Shown: positions 43,192 to 51,953, counted from the stretch's first letter. The stretch: 61,826 nt of DNA from Bhargavaea cecembensis (GCF_000826125.2 NZ_LN651373.1:781084-842909); one strand, 5' to 3'. Notes: a model not told the origin generated them from the sequence alone. Made by a program: numbers and translations.

Positions 43192-44520
43192 TCAATAAAA
43201 ACGTTTGAAGCTGTCGAACTTGTCTTTCCAGTAGGCATCGTCGACGTGGGAGACGACGACTCCCTGGGATGTGCTGGCGTGGACGAATTTGCCGCCGCCG
43301 AGGTAGATGCCCATATGGGAGATGCCTTTTTTGTAAGTGTTGTTGAAGAAGACGAGGTCGCCCGGCTGCGGGTTGTCGACGTAAAACGAACGGTTGAAGT
43401 AGCCGTCGGTGCTCGTCCGGGCGATGTCCGCGCCGGCCGTCTTGAACGCATACCAGATGAAGCCGCTGCAGTCGAAGCCGGCCGTGGTCGTGCCTGCCCA
43501 CAGGTAGGGCGTGCCGACGACGGCAAGCGCCGCATCGACCGGAGAGGAGGCGGACGCTGTCGGAGGAGACGACTGGGACGGTTTGCCTGCCGCGCTACCG
43601 CCTGTGGAGACAGAACCGCCTTTAACCTTCAGTTTCTGGCCGACCTGCAGGTTGTAATTGGACAGGTTATTCCATGCCATCAGATCCGTGACGGTGACGC
43701 CGAATCTGCTTCCGATTGCAGACAAGGAATCGCCGCTCTTCACTGTGTACACATCAGAGGAGGCTTCCGGCTTTGCCTGCGGTTTCGGTTTCGGCTTGGC
43801 AGCATGGACGATGTTGCCGCTGCTGTCCGGCTTGGCCGACGAAGCGCTTCCATTCACCTTGAGCTTCTGGCCGACATGGATGAGGTGGGAAGTGAGGCCG
43901 TTCCACTTCATCAGCTGATCGACCGATACGCCGTTTTGGATGCCGATGACTGATAGCGTGTCGCCGCTCTTGACGGTATACGTGCCCGCGGTAGCAGGCG
44001 CGGCCGGCTTTTGGACCGGTTTGGCATCCGGCTTTGCCGCGCCGGCCGCCGGTTGCTGGACAGCGGTGCCCGTGACCTTCAATTTTTGTCCGACGAGGAT
44101 GAGGTCTCCGGACAGGCCGTTCAGCTCTTTCAGCTTGGCGACGGTCGTCTTATGTATGCCTGCAATCTTGCTGAGTGAGTCGCCGCTTTTCACTGTGTAG
44201 ACGGACGATGACGATGCCGCGGGCTGTTTCGGGGCCGGAGCCGCCTGAGCCGTTTCGGGAGCTTTCGACTGATTGGTCCCCGGCTTGGCCGTTGCCGGCA
44301 GGTCCACGAGCAGTTTCTGGCCCGGATAGATGATATCGGTCGTCAGGTTGTTCAAGTTCTTCAGTTGTGCGATGGAGATCTGATGCTGCGATGCGATTTT
44401 CCAGAGGGAATCGCCCGACTTTACCGCGTACGTGTCCGAAGCGGCTTCCGCTTCGCCCGGTGCTGCGATGATGACTGCGAGTGCAGACGTCGTCAATACC
44501 GAAAATGCGATCTTTTTCAT
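43192..44520 (-). CDS. LysM (x4) NlpC/P60 D,L-endopeptidase (LytE/CwlS-like)
   Basis: This 442-residue exported hydrolase has a signal peptide, then four LysM repeats that each begin with YxVKSGDSLxxI and end near VGQKLKV, joined by Ala/Pro/Lys linkers. A C-terminal NlpC/P60 domain (about 330-442) has the catalytic cysteine in GFDCSGFIW and the histidine in GISHMGIYLG. It would cut the D-Glu to meso-diaminopimelate bond of peptidoglycan, bound to the wall by LysM. The layout matches LytE/CwlS, D,L-endopeptidases needed for elongation or separation. ATG 44520 is eight bases after AAGGAG; GTG 44523 is a close alternative. A WalR-type box lies upstream at 44599-44626. Confidence 0.92.
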   Translation of the reverse strand: MKKIAFSVLTTSALAVIIAAPGEAEAASDTYAVKSGDSLWKIASQHQISIAQLKNLNNLTTDIIYPGQKLLVDLPATAKPGTNQSKAPETAQAAPAPKQPAASSSSVYTVKSGDSLSKIAGIHKTTVAKLKELNGLSGDLILVGQKLKVTGTAVQQPAAGAAKPDAKPVQKPAAPATAGTYTVKSGDTLSVIGIQNGVSVDQLMKWNGLTSHLIHVGQKLKVNGSASSAKPDSSGNIVHAAKPKPKPQAKPEASSDVYTVKSGDSLSAIGSRFGVTVTDLMAWNNLSNYNLQVGQKLKVKGGSVSTGGSAAGKPSQSSPPTASASSPVDAALAVVGTPYLWAGTTTAGFDCSGFIWYAFKTAGADIARTSTDGYFNRSFYVDNPQPGDLVFFNNTYKKGISHMGIYLGGGKFVHASTSQGVVVSHVDDAYWKDKFDSFKRFY

Positions 44521-44598
44521 CACTGATTCTCCTTTTCCACTAAATACACCTGTTTCCCATTGTAGCCGTTCACCTGCCGCTAAACAATAGTCTGATAG

Positions 44599-44626
44599 AT
44601 TACGTTTTGATTACAAATAGATTACA
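44599..44626 (-). promoter_or_regulatory. WalR-type box upstream of the LysM endopeptidase
   Basis: On the minus strand, TGTAAT (44626-44621), five bases, TGTAAT (44615-44610), five bases, CGTAAT (44604-44599). The first two fit the WalR (YycF) consensus TGTWAH-N5-TGTWAH exactly; the third has one mismatch. It ends about 80 bases before the start codon. Confidence 0.7.
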
Positions 44627-44804
44627 TATTCATTAAGTGAGCGGAAGCCTGTCAAAACAGGTCGAAAACACCGTTCTTCTTCCAAAAGCTAACAATGGGG
44701 CGTGCAATTCGTCATATTCAAAGTATTGACTGAATGGTAGAATAGAAGCGACAGACCGCTCTCTATCTAAATAGATGCGGGAAAACAAAAGAATAGGATG
44801 GTGT

Positions 44805-46988
44805 ATGATGAACGGAAAATGGATCAAGGCATCTGCCTCCGCGGCACTGGCTTTCGCGCTGTTCGGCGTCCAGGCACCGGCACAGACGAAGGCGGCTGAA
44901 GGTGACTTCGAGCTGACCGTCATTCACACGAACGACACGCACGCCCATCTCGAAAACGGAGCAAAACGCGCGACGGTGATCAAGCAGATTCAGGCTGAGA
45001 AGCCGAATAACGTTCTGCTGGATGCAGGGGATGTATTCTCGGGCACGCTTTATTTCAATGAGTTCGACGGGCTTGCCGACCTTAAGCTCATGAACTATCT
45101 CGGCTACGACGCCATGACATTCGGCAACCATGAATTCGACCGTGGTTCGATTGAAGAAGATCACAAGACGCTTGCCGAGTTCGTCCGGCAGGCGGAATTC
45201 CCGATCGTCAGCGCCAACACGGACTTCTCTGAGTATGGCTTGTTTGCAGACCTTGCGGGCGGGGGAGTCACGGAGGAATTTGACGACGGCAAGTTTTACA
45301 AAGGCATCATCAAGGAAGTCGGAGGAGAGAAGGTCGGAATCTTCGGCCTGACGACAGAAGAAACACCGACCATCTCAAGTTCCAATGATGTATCGTTCAG
45401 CAGCTATGAGAAAGCAGCCAATGAAGCCGTGGCCGCTTTCGAAGAAAAAGGCGTCAATAAAATCATCGCCATCACTCATATGGGCTATGAAAGCAACCCG
45501 GAATTCGGAAACGATAAGCTGCTTGCCGAAAAGGTCCAGGGAATCGATATCATCGTCGGCGGCCACTCCCACACCGAACTGGAGAAACCGGTTAAAGTGG
45601 ACAATCACGGCAACCCGACACTGATCGTCCAGACCGGTGAATACGCAAACAATATCGGCGAACTGAATGTTACATTCGACGAAAACGGCGTGGTCACAGA
45701 GTATGCCGGCGGCCTCCATCCGACAAAAGAGGCTGAAGAAGACCCGGAAGCGAAAGAGCTTCTGAAAGAGTACGACGAAGCGATTGAAGCAAAAATGAAC
45801 GAATCGACAGACGTTGTGGCGGAAGTTCCGCTCGACGGCTCCCGCGGCCTCTGGGGCGTCCGTGCAGGCGAGACGAACCTCGGCAACTTGATCACGGACG
45901 GCATGCTTGAGACTGCGAAGAAGATTAATCCGGAAGTTTCGATTGCCATGACAAACGGCGGCGGGATCCGTTCCTCGATCGATCAGGGCGATATCACGGT
46001 CGGTGAAGTCATGACGCTCATGCCATTCGGCAACACGCTCGGCATTGCCAAGCTGACCGGCGAGGAAATCGTGGCGGCACTCGAGCACGGCGTGCGCCTG
46101 TTCCCGAACGAAAACGGAGGATTCCTGCACGTTGCCGGATTGAAATACACGTTTGACGGCAAAGCAGAGCCGGGCAAGCGTATTCGGGAAGTGCTCGTGA
46201 ACATGAAAGACGGCTATGAGCCGATTGACAAAGAGAAAGACTACTTTGTCTCCACCAATATGTTTACAGCAACCGGCGGTGACGGGTATGACATGTTCGC
46301 CAAGGCTTATGAAGAGGGCCGTGTGAGCGAGCCGGGCAACGTCGATTGGGAAATGTTCATCGATTATATCCAGCAGTTCGACGCAGTCGCACCTAAAAAA
46401 GAGAACCGGATCGTGGCGTCCATGCCGTTCACAGACGTGAAGGAAGACAACGAATTCACGCCGTTCATCCGTGATCTTTACTATCGTGACCTTGTGCATG
46501 GGAATACGGCAACCACTTACGGGACGAATAAAGTCCTTTCCCGGACCCAGGCAACGAGCATTATTGTCCGGTCGCTCGGTCTGGAAACAGAAGGAAAGAC
46601 ATCGGACTTTAAGGACCTTGGAAACATGAAAGCAGAGACGAAAGCTGAAGTGGCTGCTGCACAGGAATATGGCATCGTCAAGGGCTCTGACGGCAACTTT
46701 ATGCCGAATGAGCCAGTGAAGCGTGCGCAGCTTGCACTCATGCTGAAACGTGTGTACGAGCTACAGAACGGCAAGGAATATGAAGGTGACCTCTCAAAAG
46801 TTCCATTCAAGGATATCGACGGGTCCGATGAAGAGACACTGGATGCCATTGCATTCCTTTATGAGAATGGCGTCGTCGACGGTTCTGAGAACGGCACGAA
46901 GTTCCGTCCGCTCGAATCAACGAGCCGGGCACAGGCGGCCAAAATTTTCTCCAACGCGCGTGAACTAATTGTAAAAGACGAGGATTAA
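44805..46988 (+). CDS. Surface 5'-nucleotidase with C-terminal SLH domains
   Basis: This 727-residue exported protein has a signal peptide (to about AQTKA), then a metallophosphatase domain (about 38-300) with IHTNDTHAH, DAGDVFSG, GNHEFD and GGHSHTE, which bind the two metals. A 5'-nucleotidase C-terminal domain (about 330-510) has NGGGIRSSID and TGGDGYD for nucleotide stacking. Three SLH domains (about 545-725; LSRTQATSII, VKRAQLALML, TSRAQAAKIF) close the protein. It would release phosphate and nucleosides from extracellular nucleotides at the cell surface. ATG 44805 follows AGGATGG. SLH domains are at the C-terminus here, unlike the S-layer proteins. It may act after the exported nuclease encoded at 27801. 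Confidence 0.92.
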   Translation: MMNGKWIKASASAALAFALFGVQAPAQTKAAEGDFELTVIHTNDTHAHLENGAKRATVIKQIQAEKPNNVLLDAGDVFSGTLYFNEFDGLADLKLMNYLGYDAMTFGNHEFDRGSIEEDHKTLAEFVRQAEFPIVSANTDFSEYGLFADLAGGGVTEEFDDGKFYKGIIKEVGGEKVGIFGLTTEETPTISSSNDVSFSSYEKAANEAVAAFEEKGVNKIIAITHMGYESNPEFGNDKLLAEKVQGIDIIVGGHSHTELEKPVKVDNHGNPTLIVQTGEYANNIGELNVTFDENGVVTEYAGGLHPTKEAEEDPEAKELLKEYDEAIEAKMNESTDVVAEVPLDGSRGLWGVRAGETNLGNLITDGMLETAKKINPEVSIAMTNGGGIRSSIDQGDITVGEVMTLMPFGNTLGIAKLTGEEIVAALEHGVRLFPNENGGFLHVAGLKYTFDGKAEPGKRIREVLVNMKDGYEPIDKEKDYFVSTNMFTATGGDGYDMFAKAYEEGRVSEPGNVDWEMFIDYIQQFDAVAPKKENRIVASMPFTDVKEDNEFTPFIRDLYYRDLVHGNTATTYGTNKVLSRTQATSIIVRSLGLETEGKTSDFKDLGNMKAETKAEVAAAQEYGIVKGSDGNFMPNEPVKRAQLALMLKRVYELQNGKEYEGDLSKVPFKDIDGSDEETLDAIAFLYENGVVDGSENGTKFRPLESTSRAQAAKIFSNARELIVKDED

Positions 46989-47050
46989 TGAGCTACCCAG
47001 ACGCGGTAATAGCTTAAAAGCAATTGATATTGTAAATAATCATGACGAGA

Positions 47051-47092
47051 AAGAAGATTGCACCCGGTTGCGGGCTGCAATCTTCTTTTTGA
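47051..47092 (+). terminator. Rho-independent terminator after the 5'-nucleotidase gene
   Basis: AAGAAGATTGCA (47051-47062) pairs perfectly with TGCAATCTTCTT (47076-47087), followed by TTT. Confidence 0.9.
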
Positions 47093-47181
47093 TATGTTGA
47101 TATCCTTCAACGGGTCAAAAAGTGATACACTTTATATTGTTTCAGGGAAAATCATGGCATGCGCTCGTCAAAGGGGGCAGG

Positions 47182-47271
47182 AATAAATTCGCAGGAACGA
47201 TCAAAGAGGCAGTAGGTTCAATGAGCCTCAAAATTAAAGGGAAAAGCACGGATGAAAAGAGGATAGTGTAA
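47182..47271 (+). pseudogene. CsbD-like stress protein remnant
   Basis: The frame reads NKFAGTIKEAVGSMSLKIKG and ends 10 residues later in TAA (47269-47271), overlapping the next ATG. The first part is the start of CsbD-family general stress proteins, which normally open with Met-Asn-Lys. Here AGG stands where the ATG should be, the AAAGGGGG site directly abuts it, and the rest of the family domain is missing. It is probably a decayed copy. A TTG at 47137 could open the frame but has no ribosome site. Confidence 0.4.
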
Positions 47272-48464
47272 TGAACAAATTTAAGATCTTGATTCCGGTC
47301 TTCATTGTGGCAATTATAATATTGGGCATCGGCTTGTTGGGAAATAAAAAGGAGCCTTCCATAAATGAAACTGGTGAGAAAAAAGTGCTCAGCAACGTAA
47401 CGGACAGCAACACGGTGATCCCGGTTGTCAATTACCACATGTTCGATGAAGAGTCAGATCATGGTTCAATCAATACCCGAAGCGAAGATTTCAGGGCACA
47501 GTTAAGGCACTTCAAGGCAATGGGATATACAAGCATCAGCAATTCCGAATTGGAAGCATACTTGAACGGAGAAGCATGGCTCCCGCCAAAGCCGATTTTA
47601 ATTACAGTGGACGATGGTTACAAAAGCGTCTATGACACTGCCTTTCCCATTCTAAAAGAGGAAGGGTTCAAGGCGATTTTGTTCGTCATCACAGATAATG
47701 TAGAAAAAGGGGAACGCGTAGGACTTCCTATGGCCTCTTGGGAGCAGATTAAAGAAATGCGGGATTCCGGAGTATTTGAAATCGGAAATCATACGAACGC
47801 GCTTCATCTGCGGCATGACAATGAAAGCGGAAAAGAAGCTTTCATTACAAACCTGAGCACTGACGGGAAACCAATCACAGATGCACAGCGAAAAGAAATG
47901 ATTCTGGATGATCTGGCTCTGTCCAATAAAATTATAGAAACGGAACTTGGCGCAGCGCCAAAAGCGTTCGCTTATCCATTTGGCGCTTATGACGATATTT
48001 CGGCTTCGGCAGTAAAGGAGTCCGGTTTTTCAATGGTCTATACAACAGAGACCGGGGTGAATACGTTTAATTCAAATAAGATGCAGCTTAAACGCTTTAA
48101 CGGCTCCTCTATGAAAGATCCGCTGTGGTATACAGACCAATTTGCCGAATTCGAAAAGAAGGAAAAACCGAATGAGCCACGCGTGTCCCTCTTCAAAAAC
48201 GAAGGAGACTATGTGGCGGCCTCATTCCTTCAGAATGATGTTTACCAAAACGGCACCAGCCTGTCCGAGGTCCGTTGTGAATTGTGGAAAGAAGAAAAGT
48301 TCGTCAGGAATTTTGGAGAGAATGATGAAACCGCGATTGATGAGAACCAAATGGTGATTGCGCGGGACGGCGGCGAAGGACTTAGTGGAAAATATGATTT
48401 AAAAGTGATCTTCACCATGGAAGATGGAACGAAGGCAGTGGAATGGAAAGAAGTAGAGTTTTGA
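47271..48464 (+). CDS. Membrane-anchored polysaccharide deacetylase family protein
   Basis: This 397-residue protein has an N-terminal membrane anchor (ILIPVFIVAIIILGIGLLG) and a NodB-type deacetylase domain (about 45-260). Metal and catalytic motifs are PVVNYHMF, TVDDGYKS (Asp-Asp), EIGNHTNALH and FAYPFGAYDD. A beta-rich C-terminal region (about 290-397) is not recognised. The family removes acetyl groups from N-acetylated glycans such as peptidoglycan, wall polysaccharide or poly-N-acetylglucosamine; the substrate cannot be told. ATG 47271 follows AAGAGG and overlaps the stop of the CsbD-like remnant. It has its own terminator and is convergent with the amidase gene. Confidence 0.85.
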   Translation: MNKFKILIPVFIVAIIILGIGLLGNKKEPSINETGEKKVLSNVTDSNTVIPVVNYHMFDEESDHGSINTRSEDFRAQLRHFKAMGYTSISNSELEAYLNGEAWLPPKPILITVDDGYKSVYDTAFPILKEEGFKAILFVITDNVEKGERVGLPMASWEQIKEMRDSGVFEIGNHTNALHLRHDNESGKEAFITNLSTDGKPITDAQRKEMILDDLALSNKIIETELGAAPKAFAYPFGAYDDISASAVKESGFSMVYTTETGVNTFNSNKMQLKRFNGSSMKDPLWYTDQFAEFEKKEKPNEPRVSLFKNEGDYVAASFLQNDVYQNGTSLSEVRCELWKEEKFVRNFGENDETAIDENQMVIARDGGEGLSGKYDLKVIFTMEDGTKAVEWKEVEF

Positions 48465-48478
48465 TGAGGCGAAAAAGA

Positions 48479-48516
48479 GTCACCACTCCAACAATCAGGA
48501 ATGGTGACTTTTTTTG
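48479..48516 (+). terminator. Rho-independent terminator after the deacetylase gene
   Basis: GTCACCA (48479-48485) pairs with TGGTGAC (48502-48508), followed by TTTTTTT. Confidence 0.85.
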
Positions 48517-48537
48517 TATGTCTTTTTAGATATAAAA

Positions 48538-48582
48538 ACAGGCGAAACTGCACTCCGTTTTCCGGATGCAATCTCGCCTGTC
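48538..48582 (-). terminator. Rho-independent terminator of the SLH amidase gene
   Basis: On the minus strand, ACAGGCGAGATTGCATCCGG begins a stem closed by the GTGCAGTTTCGCCTGT region, with small mismatches, followed by TTTTAT. Confidence 0.75.
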
Positions 48583-48590
48583 TTTGCTTT

Positions 48591-50486
48591 TTAACGGTTG
48601 TAGTAATCCACAATTCCGTTGTAAACCGCTTGTGCATAGCGCTCAAGATAAGCGTTGCTCGTTAGCTTCGAGTAGTCCTGCGGGTTAGTGATGAACCCGA
48701 GTTCGACGAGGACGGCCGGGATATGCTGGTTGCGGATGACGTAGAAACGCTTGTCGAACGTTCCGCGGTTGTGCATGCCGACATCCTTGACGAGACGTTG
48801 CTGGATGTCATACGCCAAGTAGCTGCTTTCTGCGCCGTTCATGTTGATCGATGTGTCGAAGAACACTTCGGAGCCTTTGGCTGCTGTGGAGCCTGCCGCA
48901 TTCACGTGGATGCTGACGAAGTCTTCGGCATACTTCTGAGCAGCGTAATCCACCCGGTCCTGCAGGGAAGGGAATGAATCGCCTGAGCGCGTCATGTAGA
49001 CGGTCGCCCCGGCAGCCTTCAGTTTCTGCTCGACCAACTTGGAAACTTTCAATGTGATGCTTTTTTCAGTGACGCCGTTTTTCGACGTACCCGGGTCAGA
49101 TCCGCCGTGGCCTGCATCGACGACGATGATCCGGTTCTGCAGGATAGATCCGCTCGTGTTTTTAAGTTTCAGGAACGACTTATGAACATAGGCAGTCTTT
49201 CCGTTGTAGTCAATCTGCGCCCACCAGCCGTTCAGCTTCTTCACAGTCACCTGTGCACCTTTATTCAGCTTGCCGAGAGAGGCGGTTGAATCAGACGGAC
49301 CTTGGCGGACATTCAGGCTGTTGACGGTTACTTTCCCGACCAGATTGCCGCCTGGTGCTGCAGGTGGTTTCGGTGCTGGCGGCGCTTCGACTTTTTCGGT
49401 GTATGCCGACTGGATATATGCTGGCAGACCGTTGAAAATGACGAGGTGCCAGCCATTCTTCGCGCCATATACGTCAATGACTTCACCGTTTTTCAGCTGG
49501 CCGATGACCACGCCGTCAACGGAAGGCTTTGACCGGACGTTAAGTACCGGATCGGATGCCGACTTTGTATTCACTTTGACCGCATGAGTAGCTGAGCCAA
49601 TATCCTGGTTGTCGGCATCGAGCATGGCGACGTATGCGGAACTTGCATTGATGTAGGCCGGTCCTTTTTCATAGCGGACCTGAACCCATTCGCTCGTCTT
49701 CAGGTTGTCGTTCTTCAGGATGGCGACGAGTGAACCCGGGTTCAGCTTGCCGATCACCTTGCCGGAAGTCGTCGGTGAGTTCCGGATGTTCAGTGCGCTG
49801 CCGAGATTGTTATGCACCCGGGCATTGGCGATTACGGTGTTGTTCACCGGGGCGACTTTAAGACGGAATTTCTGATCCATCGCGCGTGCGAGGAACATAG
49901 AGAACTGAGCCCGGGAAAGTTCAGACCCTGTCCGGAATTCGCCTTGCGACCCCTGAGCAATCCCGTTGTAATAAAGACCGTTTAGTTTGGTGGCGTTTTC
50001 GTATCCCGTTTCGACATCGGAGAACATCAGGGGCTTCTCAATTGTAATCGGCTCTTCCACATTGAATGCATTTGCCAGAACTTTGATCATTTGGCCCCGT
50101 TTCAAAGTTCTCATCGGCTTGAACGTTCCGTCCGAATAGCCGGAGAAGAACCCGAGCTTCGCCGCAATGCCGACGTATTTTTTCGCTTCATCCGACTTCA
50201 AATCCGGAAAAGTGAACTCCGAGGCATCCATATTTTCGTTGCCTGTTGCAATCACGAGCATCTTGGCTGCCTGGAAACGGGTGACCGGTTCATTCGGCTT
50301 GAAGAGGGATTTGCCGTTTTCTTCATAGCCGCTGATGATTCCTTTGCCGGCAATGAAGTCAACATGCTGCTCAAACTCCGTGTTGCCGGTGTCTACAAAC
50401 TTGCCGGCAGCTTCAGTTTGGAGCGGAATTCCCAAAATCAGCAGAACAGATAAAAACGGAAGCAGGAGACGTCGTTTAATGTCCAT
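48591..50486 (-). CDS. SLH-anchored N-acetylmuramoyl-L-alanine amidase
   Basis: This 631-residue exported enzyme has a signal peptide (to about TEAAG), three SLH domains (about 28-200; VTRFQAAKML, LKRGQMIKVL, LSRAQFSMFL) and three bacterial SH3 domains (about 215-440; each with LNxRxxP). The Amidase_3 domain (about 450-630) has the zinc ligands in DAGHGGSDPG, the glutamate in TEKSITL, SIHVNAA, and the catalytic glutamate in LVELGFITN. It would cut the bond between muramic acid and the stem peptide. SLH places it on the wall polysaccharide and SH3 domains may bind the peptides. ATG lies at 50484-50486. No WalR box is seen upstream, in contrast to the two NlpC/P60 genes. Confidence 0.93.
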   Translation of the reverse strand: MDIKRRLLLPFLSVLLILGIPLQTEAAGKFVDTGNTEFEQHVDFIAGKGIISGYEENGKSLFKPNEPVTRFQAAKMLVIATGNENMDASEFTFPDLKSDEAKKYVGIAAKLGFFSGYSDGTFKPMRTLKRGQMIKVLANAFNVEEPITIEKPLMFSDVETGYENATKLNGLYYNGIAQGSQGEFRTGSELSRAQFSMFLARAMDQKFRLKVAPVNNTVIANARVHNNLGSALNIRNSPTTSGKVIGKLNPGSLVAILKNDNLKTSEWVQVRYEKGPAYINASSAYVAMLDADNQDIGSATHAVKVNTKSASDPVLNVRSKPSVDGVVIGQLKNGEVIDVYGAKNGWHLVIFNGLPAYIQSAYTEKVEAPPAPKPPAAPGGNLVGKVTVNSLNVRQGPSDSTASLGKLNKGAQVTVKKLNGWWAQIDYNGKTAYVHKSFLKLKNTSGSILQNRIIVVDAGHGGSDPGTSKNGVTEKSITLKVSKLVEQKLKAAGATVYMTRSGDSFPSLQDRVDYAAQKYAEDFVSIHVNAAGSTAAKGSEVFFDTSINMNGAESSYLAYDIQQRLVKDVGMHNRGTFDKRFYVIRNQHIPAVLVELGFITNPQDYSKLTSNAYLERYAQAVYNGIVDYYNR

Positions 50487-50579
50487 TTTTTCCTCCTATC
50501 AATCTTTCTATTTCGACTCCATCATATCAAATGAAAACCTATTATTCTATCACTATTCCACTATTCTTTTAAAGAATAT

Positions 50580-50617
50580 GAAAAAAAGACCAAAGTCCCG
50601 GTTTGGGAACTTTGATC
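50580..50617 (-). terminator. Rho-independent terminator of the NlpC/P60-SLH gene
   Basis: On the minus strand, GATCAAAGTTCCC pairs with GGGACTTTGGTC, followed by TTTTTTT. Confidence 0.88.
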
Positions 50618-50632
50618 TTCGGGTAATTCATC

Positions 50633-51583
50633 TCACAGACGGTCCATGAACTTTCCGAGCTGAGTGCGCGAGACTTTGTCATTCAGTCCGTAAGTGCCGG
50701 CTTTAGGGCCGTCAGTGTAGCCGGTTGTGACGTTGTTGTGATAGAGCGTGTTGACGTAAGGAGCTGCCCAGCTGTCTGCCGGTACATCCTTGAATGGTGC
50801 TGGTGTAGTACCTTCGAGATCGAACGCTTCGACGAGGATTTTCGCCATCTGGGCACGGCTCAGACCGCTTTCAGGGTTAAAGTTGCCGTCGGACCCGGTG
50901 AAGATGCCTGCTTCATAAACAGCGTTGACTACCGCAAGCTGCGGATGGTTGCCAGGGATATCTTTGAAGTACGTGGCTGTCGGGTATTTAGCTTTGATGC
51001 CCAGTTCTTTTACAATAGCTTCAGCTGCCTGGAGACGGGTGATTGGCTTTGCTGCGTTTGCATAAGGGTTTTTAGCAGAAGTCTGTGCAACTTCCGGCGC
51101 TTTTTCAGCTACAGGCGCTTTCTCAGGGAAGTTGGCAATCCGGCGTGCGCCGATATATTTGCTGCCCCAGTAGTAAGGGTCGCTGAGCGACGTGATTGTC
51201 ACACCGCGGCTTGTCGATGCATGGATGAAGCTGTTCGAACCGATGTAGATCCCGACGTGGGAAACGCCTTTGCCCGAAGTGTTGAAGAACACAAGGTCTC
51301 CGGTCTGGAGGTTCGACTTGGCAACAGCCTTACCAGTGTTCATTTGAGTACCAGTTGTGCGCGGGATGCTGACACCGGCTTCTTTGTAGACGAGCTGCGT
51401 GTAGGCCGAGCAGTCAATTCCCGTCTTGACCGACGAGCCGCCGTATCGGTAAGGTGCTCCGAGATATTTTTTGGCCGTGTTGACAACGGTCGATTGCGTC
51501 ACGGTGGTTGCTGCCTCAGTGGCGTGTGGTGCGATTCCGGAAATGACTAGGACGGCCGATAGTATGAACAAGAGACGTTTCAT
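50633..51583 (-). CDS. NlpC/P60 endopeptidase with C-terminal SLH domains
   Basis: This 316-residue exported hydrolase has a signal peptide (to about ATEAA) and an NlpC/P60 domain (about 30-150). The catalytic cysteine is in GIDCSAYTQ, the histidine in GVSHVGIYIG, and the family GDLVFFNTSG is present. A short linker leads to the SLH region (about 170-316). The first SLH unit is only a C-terminal half (ITRLQAAEAI); two complete units follow (LSRAQMAKIL, VSRTQLGKFM). It is expected to cut peptidoglycan stem peptides like the LysM enzyme at 43192 but is anchored by SLH rather than LysM. The upstream region has three WalR-type half-sites, so both enzymes are probably under WalR control. Confidence 0.92.
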   Translation of the reverse strand: MKRLLFILSAVLVISGIAPHATEAATTVTQSTVVNTAKKYLGAPYRYGGSSVKTGIDCSAYTQLVYKEAGVSIPRTTGTQMNTGKAVAKSNLQTGDLVFFNTSGKGVSHVGIYIGSNSFIHASTSRGVTITSLSDPYYWGSKYIGARRIANFPEKAPVAEKAPEVAQTSAKNPYANAAKPITRLQAAEAIVKELGIKAKYPTATYFKDIPGNHPQLAVVNAVYEAGIFTGSDGNFNPESGLSRAQMAKILVEAFDLEGTTPAPFKDVPADSWAAPYVNTLYHNNVTTGYTDGPKAGTYGLNDKVSRTQLGKFMDRL

Positions 51584-51664
51584 AGATTTTGATAGTTCCC
51601 CTTTCAGACTGTTCCGTTCCTGCTTTGGAATAATCTCTTTATATTTTTCTCACAAAATGAGTTT

Positions 51665-51693
51665 AGCATAGGAACCTGTGTGGTAAGGTTACA
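51665..51693 (-). promoter_or_regulatory. Promoter of the NlpC/P60-SLH gene
   Basis: On the minus strand, TGTAAC (51693-51688) lies 17 bases from TATGCT (51670-51665). The -35 position coincides with the last of the three WalR-type half-sites, as expected for an activated promoter. Confidence 0.5.
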
Positions 51694-51715
51694 GTTACAT
51701 TACAAAGGTATTACA
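51688..51715 (-). promoter_or_regulatory. WalR-type triple half-site box
   Basis: On the minus strand, TGTAAT (51715-51710), five bases, TGTAAT (51704-51699), five bases, TGTAAC (51693-51688). All three fit TGTWAH and neighbours are spaced as in the WalR consensus TGTWAH-N5-TGTWAH. Confidence 0.72.
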
Positions 51716-51747
51716 GTTAAACAGTCTATTGACCTATTTGAAACAAA

Positions 51748-51777
51748 CAAAAACCGGCCTTTTCGGCCGGTTTTCTC
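51748..51777. terminator. Bidirectional hairpin in a divergent intergenic region
   Basis: AAAAACCGGCC-TTTT-GGCCGGTTTT forms a perfect stem with T tracts on both strands. It lies between two divergent genes and upstream of both promoters, so it does not end either gene. The rest of the 433-base gap holds the two promoters, the WalR box and A/T-rich sequence. Confidence 0.75.
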
Positions 51778-51953
51778 ACATTTGCGACATTTTGACCATT
51801 TGACTGTGGGATAAACTTGGAATCACAGTTTCCTAGAAAAGATTAACTGTTGCCGGGTAATCGGCCGGACGGCCCCTAACTATTATCTTCAACCCTATAT
51901 TGCTTTTGAAATTCATTCTTGTTTTCAAGATTTGAATGCTATCAAAATTAGGC

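Noticed and set aside
43120-43953. A 277-codon plus-strand frame opposite the LysM endopeptidase
   Set aside because: It is antisense to a gene with four LysM repeats and an NlpC/P60 domain, and lacks motifs or a ribosome site.
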